Source: an uncultured Rhizobiaceae bacterium (GTDB lineage Bacteria; Pseudomonadota; Alphaproteobacteria; Rhizobiales; Rhizobiaceae). From it: DNA of 64,000 nt. The notes beneath the pieces are model-generated. The model was not told where the DNA came from, searched no databases, and saw only the letters and a list, made by a program, of their open reading frames with translations. The position numbers and the translations under genes are program-made. This document shows positions 51,132 to 60,230 of this stretch, one piece after another. Within the stretch, counting starts at the first letter, position 1. Each line of letters opens with the position of its first letter. The DNA lies in assembly GCA_958296345.1 (NCBI GenBank), contig CATQIJ010000013.1, positions 1 through 64,000 of the forward strand, written 5' to 3'.

Positions 51132-52088
51132 ATGAGTGATAGATTGAAACCTACAACACCAAATATTGCTGCCCCTAAATCCATGTCAGAATGGGGTGCT
51201 GTTCTTGTGCTTAGCTCTGCACTTTTATGGAGTTTTGGCGGGCTACTTGCAGGCTTGGCAGATGTTGCCAACCCTTGGGTTACGGTGTTTTGGCGTACGA
51301 TAACTGCTTCTGCCTTACTGCTGTGTTTTATGTTATGGCGTGATGGCATAAAAGGTACAGCAGAACTGTTTCGCGAAATGGGGTTACCAGGCCTTAGCGT
51401 AGGTGTCTGTTTTGCATCTGCTTCGACCATTTTCATTGTCGCGCTTCAATTTACTACCGTTGCCAATATCTTATTAATGCAGGCTGGTGTTCCTCTAATT
51501 GCAGCGGCTATTTCTCGTGTTTTTTTTGCTGAACCAATCCGTTTTACCACTTGGGTTGCTATTGCGATGGTCATCACTGGCATAGCGATCATGGTCTCAG
51601 ACTCATTGACGGGAAAAGTTTCACCCATCGGGGATACACTTGCCATCTTGATTGCTATTGCATTTGCTATAGCAACGGTCATCACAAGGCGCTATTCCAA
51701 CATACGGATGACACCCGCTATTTTTACGGGAGCAACTCTTGGGCTAGTGGCATCAAGTTTCATGATATTTATATCTGGCAGTACAATAGTTGAACTTTTG
51801 CTGCCTATTGATAAGTTGTTTATTCTGTTCTTGTTTGGCCTCACACTGGCGGCTGGTATGATCATGTTTACCACAGGCGCTAGAACAATTCCTTTTGCTA
51901 TGACTGCGCTGATTGGAACGGTTGAAACTGTGGCAGGCCCTGCTTGGGTATGGATATTTCTTTCTGAAAAACCAAGCCTACCAACCATAATTGGGGGCGG
52001 CATCGTTCTTTCCACGATCATCGTTTATCTCTTGCTACAACTTATGGAAAAAAATAGAGCAAGACGGATTCCACCAACGATTAATTAA
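51132..52088 (+). CDS. EamA/DMT family transporter
   Basis: 318 residues, ten membrane segments in two EamA repeats: LSSALLWSFGGLLAGLADVAN and TVFWRTITASALLL in the first, FITGATLGLVASSFM-like and PFAMTALIGTVETVAGPAWVWIFLSEKP in the second. DMT carriers move metabolites or drugs; no substrate is implied. It converges with tag and overlaps it by four bases. Confidence 0.85.
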   Translation: MSDRLKPTTPNIAAPKSMSEWGAVLVLSSALLWSFGGLLAGLADVANPWVTVFWRTITASALLLCFMLWRDGIKGTAELFREMGLPGLSVGVCFASASTIFIVALQFTTVANILLMQAGVPLIAAAISRVFFAEPIRFTTWVAIAMVITGIAIMVSDSLTGKVSPIGDTLAILIAIAFAIATVITRRYSNIRMTPAIFTGATLGLVASSFMIFISGSTIVELLLPIDKLFILFLFGLTLAAGMIMFTTGARTIPFAMTALIGTVETVAGPAWVWIFLSEKPSLPTIIGGGIVLSTIIVYLLLQLMEKNRARRIPPTIN

Positions 52089-52705
52089 GGCCTTACAAAC
52101 TCAGCACGTGCTTTTTCAATACGCGCATGACAATAGCACCCCTCAAGATGGTCATTGACCATGCCCATTGCCTGCATGAATGCATAGGCTGTTGTGGGGC
52201 CTACAAAACTCCAACCACGCTTTTTTAAATTTTTGGAAATTGTGGTTGAGATATCCGTAGAACCAGGAACATCTGATATTAACTTAAACGTCGCTCTGTT
52301 CTTTGGTTCGTAACTCCAGAAGTATTTGGCTAGCGAGCCTTTTTCTTCGATGAGCTCAATTGCTTTTTTGGCATTATTGATCGTGGATTTAATCTTGCCT
52401 CGGTGACGAATGATGTCAGCGTTAAGGACTTGTTTTTCAATATCTGCATCACTCATGCTAGCTACTTTTTCGATATCAAAACCATGGAAAGCCTCTCGGA
52501 AGTTTTCACGCTTGGATAAGATCGTGTACCATGACAGTCCTGATTGAAAACCCTCAAGACAGATTTTTTCAAACAGGCGCGTATCACTTTTAACAGGATT
52601 GCCCCACTCTTCATCATGATAAGTCAGGTAATCTTCTTGTGGCCCTGCCCAGAAACAGCGCGTCAAACCATCATCACCAGTAATTAACGGAGCTTTTTCA
52701 GTCAT
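52085..52705 (-). CDS. tag: DNA-3-methyladenine glycosylase I
   Basis: 206 residues. Removes 3-methyladenine from alkylated DNA. Tag motifs: TRCFWAGPQEDYLTYHDEEWG, FEKICLEGFQSGLSWYTIL, RHRGKIKSTINNAK, KKRGWSFVGPTTAYAFMQA and the zinc-binding end VNDHLEGCYCH. The Cys and His ligands (CF, CYCH, HDEEW) are in place. Confidence 0.95.
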   Translation of the reverse strand: MTEKAPLITGDDGLTRCFWAGPQEDYLTYHDEEWGNPVKSDTRLFEKICLEGFQSGLSWYTILSKRENFREAFHGFDIEKVASMSDADIEKQVLNADIIRHRGKIKSTINNAKKAIELIEEKGSLAKYFWSYEPKNRATFKLISDVPGSTDISTTISKNLKKRGWSFVGPTTAYAFMQAMGMVNDHLEGCYCHARIEKARAEFVRP

Positions 52706-52815
52706 TTTGTGTTTCCATCATATTTCAATCAATTTTGTGCTTAACCCAAAGTAATTGTTTTACGTAGCTTTGTGAAATGGTTATTTAATACAAAATAAGA
52801 AATTAATAGGCAGTA

Positions 52816-53544
52816 ATGGTTTTGTTATCAGCTCAATTTATCAAACGTAAATCCATGATGTTTGGCTTTTTGTGTTTGCTAATCAGTTCGCCTGCACTTG
52901 CATTTAGTGATTAAGAAATAAAGCGCGGCTTTAATCTAACCGTATTTGGCTCTGAAATTTCGCCATTAGGCATTCAAGCAAGGTATGTTCACAAATTCCG
53001 TGGTGAAGTTAAATTCCGCATCCATAACCTTTCTTCAAAAAATAGAACTAAAGCAATTAAGCGTTTTATCAATGGACTTGAAAAACAGATTAAAGGATTG
53101 AACGTTCGAATTGTTGGGGAAAATGAAGAGGCAAATTTTAACATTTATGTAGCAAATCGTGCTAATTATGTAGCTACAGTTCGAAAGCATGTTGAGCGCA
53201 GTATATTCACAAAAGTGCTTGGTATGTGTATGGTAAAGTCTCACTTTTCTCCTAAAGGCATAACTCGCTCAAATGCAGTTATTGTTGCAGATGAAGGTGC
53301 TAAACTTTTCAGACGCTGCCTTGTCGAAGAAATATTACAAGGCTTAGGCCCGCTTAATGAAAATACCAGTCTTGATAAAAGCATTTTTAATGACACTTCA
53401 AAACATACGAAATTTACTGACTTTGGCCAGCTAATTATGAACATGCTTTATGATAAGCGTGTCAAAAACGGTGATAGCCTAAACACCGTTTCTAAGGTGC
53501 TGGATGAAGTATTATCAGATGCCAAACGACGCTTAGGGCTTTAA
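52816..53544 (+). pseudogene. DUF2927 exported protein with an in-frame stop just after the signal peptide
   Basis: Starting at the ATG at 52816 the frame gives a signal peptide (KSMMFGFLCLLISSPALA) followed by FSD, then TAA at 52912-52914, then an unbroken DUF2927 domain: RGFNLTVFGSEISPLG, EVKFRIHNLSSKN, and the typical end CLVEEILQGLGPLNE, SIFNDTSKHTKFTDFGQLIMN, MLYDKR. The family is made of secreted alphaproteobacterial proteins of unknown function. The stop replaces what is usually a polar residue in the linker, so one point mutation (CAA or AAA to TAA) explains it. Unless read through, the product ends at 32 residues. Confidence 0.8.
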
Positions 53545-53707
53545 GGTTTTGTTAACTTAATCCTCAAAGTATTCATTTACCAAGTATTACTAAAATTTTA
53601 ATTTCTTTGTAATGATTCATAATTTCGAACACCTACTTGTGCATTCTATGGTCACCTACGGAGGCTAAACGCTATCCGTTCAATGATGATTATGTAGTGA
53701 GTACGTC

Positions 53708-54589
53708 ATGAATAAGAAACCTATACTGCTGTTAAGCGCAGCACTTTTTGCTGTTCCTATTGGAATTGCTAATGCAGGCGAGCGTTATTCAACACCGCCA
53801 GCGGCTACACTTTCTCAAGACCTAGCTTCGCCTTGGGTTTTGCAACTCAAGAGGCCAGCGCAAAATGGTCAAAGAGCACGTGTGGGACTAACGGCACCGA
53901 GGGTAAAAGCAACGCTTAAAGTTAAAAAGCGTAAATCTATCTGGGGTGTTAAAAAGCAACGCGTACAAAAGCGAGCTGTAAAGCGCCAAGTACGGGCAAC
54001 AGGTATTTTTGCTGGTCTTAATACAGCCCCTGCAACAACACCTAAAACAATTTATCGCAAGAAGAAGACAACGACTTATAACCGTGTAGCTTCTGTTAAG
54101 CCACGGGCTCAATCGCCTGCACAACGTCCAATTGAGCCACAATTCCTACCCACAATGGTTTCTTATCAAACAAGCCAGAAACCAGGCACTATAGTGATTA
54201 ATACGAATACGCGCCATCTTTACTTGGTGATGGGTAATGGCAAAGCGCGTCGTTACGGCGTTGGTGTTGGCAAAGAAGGCTTTGAATGGAGTGGTACTGA
54301 AAAAGTTACCCGTAAAAAAGAATGGCCATCTTGGACACCTCCAAAGGAAATGATTGTTCGCGAACGTAAAAAAGGCCACGAACTACCAGCCTTTATGGAA
54401 GGTGGCCCTGCAAACCCATTGGGTGCGCGTGCTATTTATCTTGGAAGCACTCTCTACCGTATTCATGGTACAAACCAGCCTTGGACAATTGGGCAAGCTG
54501 TATCATCTGGCTGTATTAGAATGCGGAATGAAGATGTAATGGACCTTTATGAGCGCGTTCAACGCGGTGCAAAGGTGATTGTTTCTTAA
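53708..54589 (+). CDS. L,D-transpeptidase (YkuD), Sec-exported, with basic linker
   Basis: 293 residues: a Sec signal peptide (MNKKPILLLSAALFAVPIGIANA), a linker of about 120 residues rich in Lys, Arg, Thr and Pro, and a C-terminal YkuD domain from about residue 155 (GTIVINTNTRHLYLVMGNG) with the catalytic HGTNQPWTIG and SSGCIRM motifs. Such enzymes make 3-3 peptidoglycan crosslinks or attach proteins to the wall. The basic linker may bind wall polymers. A terminator follows. Confidence 0.92.
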   Translation: MNKKPILLLSAALFAVPIGIANAGERYSTPPAATLSQDLASPWVLQLKRPAQNGQRARVGLTAPRVKATLKVKKRKSIWGVKKQRVQKRAVKRQVRATGIFAGLNTAPATTPKTIYRKKKTTTYNRVASVKPRAQSPAQRPIEPQFLPTMVSYQTSQKPGTIVINTNTRHLYLVMGNGKARRYGVGVGKEGFEWSGTEKVTRKKEWPSWTPPKEMIVRERKKGHELPAFMEGGPANPLGARAIYLGSTLYRIHGTNQPWTIGQAVSSGCIRMRNEDVMDLYERVQRGAKVIVS

Positions 54590-54616
54590 AAGCACCACAT
54601 CTACGTTAGAACTCCC

Positions 54617-54648
54617 AAAGGCAGAAAAGTTAATTTTTCTGCCTTTTT
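54617..54648 (+). terminator. Rho-independent terminator after the first L,D-transpeptidase
   Basis: AAAGGCAGAAAA and TTTTTCTGCCTTTTT form a long stem with a 4-5 base loop, then T-rich sequence. Confidence 0.82.
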
Positions 54649-54793
54649 GTTAACTAATTGAATTCATTATTAAAATAAAAAAAATTTGAACCCTCAACAC
54701 TATTTTGATTACTTAGAGTCATTTCTTTCGCTTGTTTGTGATGGTTTTTCCTACTAAAAAGAATTTTATTAGGAATAATAAATTCATAAGCAG

Positions 54794-55516
54794 GTGATGT
54801 TGAGAAAAATGGTTTCAAGAAGAGATACCTTAAAAGTACTTTTGGGTGGCACGATAGCTGCAACTAATTTTGGGCTAATCGGCAATGCTTTTGCTCAAAA
54901 AGAGCGCGTTTACAACTATGCAGATCAACGTTGGGAAGAAGTTGACCTTAGCATTATTCGTACAGACCGCCGTGTTCCTTCGAAATACAACCGCAAAAAT
55001 GTTAATATCAAAACTCAGCATCCTGTTGGATCAATCATCGTCCATACAGACAAAAAGTTCCTTTATCACGTGACAGGAAAGAACAAAGCGACACGTTATG
55101 GCGTAGGTGTTGGGCGTGAAGGCTTTGCATGGAATGGTGATGCAACTATCAAGCGTAAGGCAGAATGGCCGACATGGACGCCTCCTGCTGAAATGCGTGC
55201 TCGTGAAAAAGCAAATGGAGTTATCCTGCCAATCACACAAAAAGGTGGCATTGATAATCCATTAGGTGCGCGCGCACTTTATCTTTATGAAGGCAACCGT
55301 GACACGCTTTTCCGCATTCATGGTACGAACCAACCGTGGTCAATTGGCTTAAACCTATCTTCTGGTTGTATCCGTATGCTGAACAAGGACATTGAGCACC
55401 TTTATGAAAAAGTAAAACTCGGTAGCAAAGTAGTTGTAGTTGGCCCTGGCCAAAAATCTTCAAGAGGATTTTCTGAAAACATAAACCCATTTGCTGCTAT
55501 ATTTGGCTCAAACTAA
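54794..55516 (+). CDS. L,D-transpeptidase (YkuD), Tat-exported
   Basis: 240 residues. The N-terminus carries a twin-arginine signal (VSRRDTLKVLLGGTIAA, then NAFAQ), unlike its Sec-exported neighbour. The YkuD domain has GSIIVHTDKKFLYHVTGKN, HGTNQPWSIG and SSGCIRML. The central motif EWPTWTPPAEM is shared with the neighbour (EWPSWTPPKEM), so the two are paralogues with different export routes. Same strand, separate terminators. Confidence 0.9.
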   Translation: MMLRKMVSRRDTLKVLLGGTIAATNFGLIGNAFAQKERVYNYADQRWEEVDLSIIRTDRRVPSKYNRKNVNIKTQHPVGSIIVHTDKKFLYHVTGKNKATRYGVGVGREGFAWNGDATIKRKAEWPTWTPPAEMRAREKANGVILPITQKGGIDNPLGARALYLYEGNRDTLFRIHGTNQPWSIGLNLSSGCIRMLNKDIEHLYEKVKLGSKVVVVGPGQKSSRGFSENINPFAAIFGSN

Positions 55517-55538
55517 GCTACACTAAATTTAAGTTTAT

Positions 55539-55565
55539 AAGCCCGCTTCTTAGCGGGCTTTTTTG
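55539..55565 (+). terminator. Rho-independent terminator after the second L,D-transpeptidase
   Basis: AAGCCCGC-TTCTTA-GCGGGCTTTTTTG: an 8-bp stem, 6-base loop and T run. Confidence 0.9.
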
Positions 55566-55601
55566 TTTGGAATAAGTATCAATGCAAGATAAGTTTTTTT
55601 A

Positions 55602-56546
55602 ATGAGCCGTTTTGATGACATGGAAGTGTTTGCAAAAGTTGTGTCAGTTGGCAGTATGTCAGGGGCTGCTCGTGAAATGGGCCTATCGCCGGCTGTAATT
55701 TCCAAACGCTTACAACGACTAGAAGAGCAACTTGGGACTCGGCTTTTAAATCGTACAACACGCCAGATATCACTGACAGAAACAGGTGAAGGATATTATG
55801 ACCGTGTTGTTGCTATTTTGGCTGGCGTTGAAGATGCTGAGTCATTTGTCGGTCTTGGATCAACAGATGCACGAGGCCTTTTAAAAATATCTGGCCCTAC
55901 CTCCTTTGGGCGAATGCACCTTGCGCCTAACCTTATTAAATTTATGAAGGCCAACCCAAATCTAACACTCAACCTCGACTTATCTGACCAATATATTGAT
56001 ATTGTTTCAAGCGGTGTAGACCTTGCTATTCGCATTGGGGAATTGCCAGATTCCACTCTTGTTGCAAGAAAACTTGCTCCTGTCAGACGTGTTTTGTGTG
56101 CGGCACCTAAATATCTGACAAAAAATGGAATCCCCACAAAAATTGAAGACCTCGACCATCATGCATTAATTGCACCCCATAATCAGGGGCCATGGAAATT
56201 GGAAGGTAAGGAAGGCACAATCATCTACCGACCTAATTCAACCTTACAAACTAATTCATCTGAAGTCGTGCGTGAAACCGTTATTGCAGGACTTGGAATT
56301 GCTCTGCGTTCAACATGGGATGTTGGTGAAGAGCTTAGTGATGGCCGTTTACAACGCATTCTTCCTGATTATTCTGCCACAAAAGGCCTTGGCATTTACG
56401 CTGTTTATCCAAGCCGTAATTTTCTCCCTGCAAAAGTTAGACTGTTTATTGATTATTTAGCAGAACTTTTTGGGCCAACGCCTTATTGGGACAAGACCTA
56501 TAAGATAAAGAAAACCGCAAACGAAAAAGGCTTTGGCAATGGCTGA
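55602..56546 (+). CDS. LysR family transcriptional regulator
   Basis: 314 residues. Winged helix-turn-helix: MEVFAKVVSVGSMSGAAREM, SPAVISKRLQRLEEQLGTRL, LNRTTRQISLTETGEGYY, typical of the LysR subgroup that often controls quinone- or aromatic-responsive genes. The effector domain has LLKISGPTSFGRMHLAP and GVDLAIRIGEL. It overlaps the lutA-like pseudogene by 14 bases, so the two were one operon; the original target may have been that gene. Confidence 0.9.
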   Translation: MSRFDDMEVFAKVVSVGSMSGAAREMGLSPAVISKRLQRLEEQLGTRLLNRTTRQISLTETGEGYYDRVVAILAGVEDAESFVGLGSTDARGLLKISGPTSFGRMHLAPNLIKFMKANPNLTLNLDLSDQYIDIVSSGVDLAIRIGELPDSTLVARKLAPVRRVLCAAPKYLTKNGIPTKIEDLDHHALIAPHNQGPWKLEGKEGTIIYRPNSTLQTNSSEVVRETVIAGLGIALRSTWDVGEELSDGRLQRILPDYSATKGLGIYAVYPSRNFLPAKVRLFIDYLAELFGPTPYWDKTYKIKKTANEKGFGNG

Positions 56547-57086
56547 AAGTGTTCGCGTTGGTCTGTTTGTGACCTGTTTAGTTGATATGTTTAGACCTAG
56601 TGTAGGTTTTGCTTGTATTAAAATTTTAGAAGATGCTGGATGTCAGGTACATGTTCCCGTAGCTCAAACTTGTTGTGGGCAGACGGCTTGGAACTGTGGT
56701 GATAAAAAAGACACAAGAGAAATTGCAGAGGAAGTCATTCAAAACTTTGAAGGTTTTGATTACATCATAGCACCATCAAAACCTTGTGCTAAAATGCTTA
56801 AAGATAATTACGCAACGCTTTTTAAAGATGATCAAAAGTGGGCGTATCGTGCAGAAATTTTTTCTAGTAAAACTTATGAACTTGTTTCATTTTTAGAAAA
56901 TGTTCTTGAAATTGAAAACCTAAAAAACCACTTGATAAGAGAGCCGACATTTTAACAAGTAATGATATGGGCGAACTCTTAGAGATCGCGAATAATTTTA
57001 AACGCCAAGGTATAAAAAAAGAAATTCGCCACGTAGCAGAAGTTCTGTCAGGCATGACAGATAGCCCTTCCATTGGAGCGCGGTGA
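56533..57086 (+). pseudogene. LutA/YkgE-type Fe-S oxidoreductase with a large internal deletion
   Basis: LutA is a CCG-domain protein of the LutABC lactate oxidation complex, normally about 240 residues. Here the first half is present (VRVGLFVTCLVDMFRPSVG, QTCCGQTAWNCGD, APSKPCAKMLKDNY) up to about residue 135 and stops at 56953. The last 47 residues of a LutA protein (ADILTSNDMGELLEIANNFK, RHVAEVLSGMTDSPSIG) follow in another frame at 56943-57086. The missing middle, about 90 residues, includes the second CCG cysteine motif, so the product cannot be functional. lutB and lutC are absent. It is a genuine deletion rather than a single-base error. Confidence 0.85.
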
Positions 57087-57090
57087 AAAT

Positions 57091-57699
57091 ATGCCCCTTC
57101 AAAACCGTGTAACACCTGATGCAAGAATTGTTAGTGAGAGCTGGCGCGGTGATTTTATGGGTAATCGCGGTGGTCGAATCCATGACCCAGCTACCAAAAC
57201 TTTGCTCAAGCGCAAATGGGCTTCCAAACGCTGGATTAGCTGCGTAACCAAATTTAAACAACGCCATCGTGAGTTAATGGGAAACAGCTATACAGAACTG
57301 TTTTTCCTAGATGAGGTTTCTGCGCTAGCTGCTGGTCATCGACCATGTTTTGAGTGTAGAAGGAAAGATGCAAACGCATTTGCAAAAGCTTGGGTTCAAG
57401 CTTATGGCAGACCAAAAGGCAGTCTAGCTGATGCCATGGATAAGCTTCTGCATGAAGAGCGCACTCGTGAGGCCAAATTAATTACTGCAAAAGAATTAAA
57501 TCTACTTCCTGAGGGGGCTATGGTGAAAATAGGTAAGCTGTATTTTGCCAAAAAAGATGAGTATTATTTGGCATGGTCAGGAGCCGGTTATAATTTATCT
57601 GAGCTGCCTAAAGGGAATGTATTATTGCTTACGCCTCCGTCGATAATTGAAGCCTTGAAAAACGGTTTTAAACCTCATTGGCACAGGAGCGCTAATTAA
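57091..57699 (+). CDS. Conserved protein with an Ada-like Cys-x2-Cys motif, function unknown
   Basis: 202 residues, soluble. Near residue 85, LDEVSALAAGHRPCFECRRK resembles the zinc-binding stretch of the Ada repair-protein family (AAGYRPCxRC), but only two Cys are seen, so any metal site must use other ligands. The rest has no motif I recognise. The start is the ATG at 57091, four bases after the end of the lutA remnant; it overlaps rsmE by one base (TAATG), so the two are coupled. Function unknown. Confidence 0.6.
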   Translation: MPLQNRVTPDARIVSESWRGDFMGNRGGRIHDPATKTLLKRKWASKRWISCVTKFKQRHRELMGNSYTELFFLDEVSALAAGHRPCFECRRKDANAFAKAWVQAYGRPKGSLADAMDKLLHEERTREAKLITAKELNLLPEGAMVKIGKLYFAKKDEYYLAWSGAGYNLSELPKGNVLLLTPPSIIEALKNGFKPHWHRSAN

Positions 57700-58445
57700 T
57701 GGCCATTCATGACTTTAAATCTCAACGTTTATTTGTTGAAAAAAGCCTAGCACAAGACAAAGGATTTGAGGCGACGCGTGAACAAGCAAATTACCTACTT
57801 AATGTTCTTCGCATGAGTGATGGGGATAACATTTTAATATTTAATGGGCGTGAAGGTGAGTGGCGAGCAAATGTTGAGGCTACAGGCCGCAAGAAGTGCA
57901 ATTTGAAACCTGTTGAGTTAATCCGCGAACAGCCTGAAGCGCCATCGCTTGTTTATTGTTTTGCCCCCTTAAAGCAAGCTCGTCTTGATTATATGGTCCA
58001 GAAAGCCGTTGAAATGGGTGCTGGTGTCTTACAACCTGTGATTACTCAATTCACGCAAGCACGTAACATAAATGACAAACGTATTCTCTCAAATGCCATA
58101 GAGGCTGTTGAGCAATGCGGAATTTTGACACTGCCTGAAATCAAACCAGCACTTCCTATTAATCAACTGATCAAGAGCTTAGGCGAAGAATGTCATTTGA
58201 TATTTTGTGATGAAGCTGAACATGATGCTAATCCAACAATTGCATTAAGTGCTAAAAAACCAGAGAAAATAGCCGTGTTGATTGGGCCAGAAGGCGGATT
58301 TAGTGAAGATGAGCGCAGAGCACTTGAGGCTTATCCAAATGTCACTAAACTTGGCTTAGGCCCTCGAATTTTAAGGGCTGACACCGCTGCAGTCGCAGCA
58401 ATGGCTATTATTCAAGCTCATATTGGTGATTGGTACATAAATTAG
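57699..58445 (+). CDS. rsmE: 16S rRNA (uracil1498-N3)-methyltransferase
   Basis: 248 residues of the SPOUT fold. Marks: LNVLRMSDGDNILIFNG, APLKQARLDYMVQKAVEMG, LIGPEGGFSEDERRAL and LGPRILRADTAAVAAMA, which is the SPOUT knot. Methylates U1498 in the ribosomal decoding region. Pairing with gshA downstream is usual in Rhizobiales. Confidence 0.95.
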   Translation: MAIHDFKSQRLFVEKSLAQDKGFEATREQANYLLNVLRMSDGDNILIFNGREGEWRANVEATGRKKCNLKPVELIREQPEAPSLVYCFAPLKQARLDYMVQKAVEMGAGVLQPVITQFTQARNINDKRILSNAIEAVEQCGILTLPEIKPALPINQLIKSLGEECHLIFCDEAEHDANPTIALSAKKPEKIAVLIGPEGGFSEDERRALEAYPNVTKLGLGPRILRADTAAVAAMAIIQAHIGDWYIN

Positions 58446-58536
58446 TGAACAGTTGTTTTTAATTATTTTATTGCAGACCCATATGATTTTCGGTTAGCAC
58501 ATTTATTAAGAAAAAGACTTTTAAGAAGGCTATCCC

Positions 58537-59910
58537 ATGGCGCGTGATACAACTGATGACAGACCAATTGAAAACCATTCTGAACTAGTTGAATGGCTGT
58601 CTATTGGGAATAAACCCAAATCAGAATGGCGCATTGGTACAGAGCACGAAAAATTTGGGTTTTGCTCGAAGAATTTAACGCCCGTCCCTTATGAAGGCGA
58701 GAATGGTATAAAAGCTATTCTGATTGCAATGAAAGACAAACTTGGCTGGGAAGCCATTGAAGATGAGGGGAATATTATTGGCCTTTTCAATGAGAAAGGT
58801 GGGGGAGCCATTTCTTTGGAGCCAGGTGGGCAATTTGAACTTTCTGGCGCACCATTGGAAAATATTCATCAGACTTGCCGTGAATCTAATAAGCATTTGG
58901 AACAAGTTAAAGAAATTTCCCAAGAAATGGGTATTGGCTTTTTAGGATTGGGTGCATCGCCCGTTTGGACACTTGAAGAAACACCGATGATGCCTAAAAG
59001 CCGCTATAACATCATGAAAAACTATATGCCTAAGGTTGGAAGCCAAGGGCATGATATGATGTTCCGTACGACAACAATTCAAGTAAATTTAGACTTTAGC
59101 GATGAACGCGACATGGTTCGCAAAATGCAAGTTTCGCTAAAACTACAATCTATGGCATCAGCACTTTTTGCAAACTCACCTTTCACACACGGCAAACCAA
59201 ATGGCATGTTGTCTTGGCGAAGTGATATTTGGCGTGATGTTGATAACCAGCGCGGTGGCTATCACCCGTTTATGCTGGAAGATGATTTCAGCTTTGATAA
59301 ATATGCGAGCTGGGGACTAGATATTCCGATGTATTTCATCATTCGTGACGGCAAATACATTGACTGTACTCACATTACATTCCGCCAATTTATGGACGGT
59401 GCTTTAAAAGGTGAGATTGATGATCCGGTTGCCAATATCGGTGATTGGGGCAATCACATGAGCACGCTTTTCCCTGATGTTCGTCTTAAACGTTTCCTTG
59501 AAATGCGCGGCGCAGATGGCGGCCCTTGGCAAGATATTTGCGCGTTACCTGCTTTTTGGGTTGGGCTTTTATACAGTGAAGATGCACTTACAGCTGCAGA
59601 AGATTTGGTAAAAGACTGGACGCCAGACATGGTGGGTAATTTGCGTGATGCAGTGCCAGAAAAAGCCTTACGCGCGGAAATTAATGGGCGCCAATTAATT
59701 GAATATGCAAAAGAAGCATTAGGGATTTCACGCCAGGGACTAGTTGACCGTGCACAGCTTAATTTTGAAAATTTCGATGAAAGTATTTTCCTTATCCCGC
59801 TTCAAGATACTGTAGCTCTTGGTAAGACACCGGCAGAACGAATGTTGGATAAATACTACAAACAGTGGAATGAAGACATTTCAAAAGTTTTCACAGAGTA
59901 TGCTTATTAA
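58537..59910 (+). CDS. gshA: Glutamate-cysteine ligase, plant type
   Basis: 457 residues. First step of glutathione synthesis. GTEHEKFGFC, GGAISLEPGGQFELSGAPLE, NYMPKVGSQGHDMMFRTTT-like region and HPFMLEDDFSFDKYASWGLD mark the plant/alphaproteobacterial class II enzyme, which is unrelated in sequence to E. coli GshA. Two Cys (SKNL region FGFCSKN; SLCKDICALP region) are present but the plant redox-switch disulphide was not assessed. Glutathione links to the KefB/C-type antiporter at 19410. Confidence 0.95.
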   Translation: MARDTTDDRPIENHSELVEWLSIGNKPKSEWRIGTEHEKFGFCSKNLTPVPYEGENGIKAILIAMKDKLGWEAIEDEGNIIGLFNEKGGGAISLEPGGQFELSGAPLENIHQTCRESNKHLEQVKEISQEMGIGFLGLGASPVWTLEETPMMPKSRYNIMKNYMPKVGSQGHDMMFRTTTIQVNLDFSDERDMVRKMQVSLKLQSMASALFANSPFTHGKPNGMLSWRSDIWRDVDNQRGGYHPFMLEDDFSFDKYASWGLDIPMYFIIRDGKYIDCTHITFRQFMDGALKGEIDDPVANIGDWGNHMSTLFPDVRLKRFLEMRGADGGPWQDICALPAFWVGLLYSEDALTAAEDLVKDWTPDMVGNLRDAVPEKALRAEINGRQLIEYAKEALGISRQGLVDRAQLNFENFDESIFLIPLQDTVALGKTPAERMLDKYYKQWNEDISKVFTEYAY

Positions 59911-60230
59911 GCAGTAACTGATCTGTATCGGACACCCTGTTCTACTTCCGTGAACTCAACTTGAATGTTGCTGCCTTTGCGAGAAAGAACTCGGCAATTT
60001 GTGCGGATACTGTCTGGCTCAATGTAAAGTGTAAAACTTGAAGGTAAACCCATCCAACCGCTCATTGTTAGAGTCGCATGTTCATCTGTAAAATTTTTAA
60101 CATTACAGTGAACCGGAGCGCTTGCAGGGCTGAATAAAACGCGTCCAACTCTTGGAAGACGTTTGTTTAACTGATTACGATTGGTGTTAACTCTACGTCG
60201 TTTAGTTGTTTCTTCAGCGCCTATAATCAT
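59907..60230 (-). CDS. PilZ domain protein
   Basis: About 107 residues. A basic N-terminal segment (TTKRRRVNTNRNQLNKRLPR) could supply the RxxxR cyclic di-GMP binding residues; the following CNVKNFTDEHATLTM replaces the canonical D/NxSxxG motif, so c-di-GMP binding is uncertain. Such short PilZ proteins are common in Rhizobiales. Start at ATG 60230 chosen over a TTG at 60284. Its stop overlaps the end of gshA on the other strand. Confidence 0.75.
   Translation of the reverse strand: MIIGAEETTKRRRVNTNRNQLNKRLPRVGRVLFSPASAPVHCNVKNFTDEHATLTMSGWMGLPSSFTLYIEPDSIRTNCRVLSRKGSNIQVEFTEVEQGVRYRSVTA

Noticed and set aside
53098-53544. Separate small gene starting at TTG 53098
   Set aside because: The frame is continuous with the DUF2927 domain and its signal peptide from 52816; the start is only an artefact of the upstream stop.
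53541-53555. TTAA-N7-TTAA, a CtrA-type box upstream of the first L,D-transpeptidase
   Set aside because: In AT-rich DNA this pattern is expected a few times per 64 kb by chance, and it lies at the end of the preceding gene, about 150 bases away.
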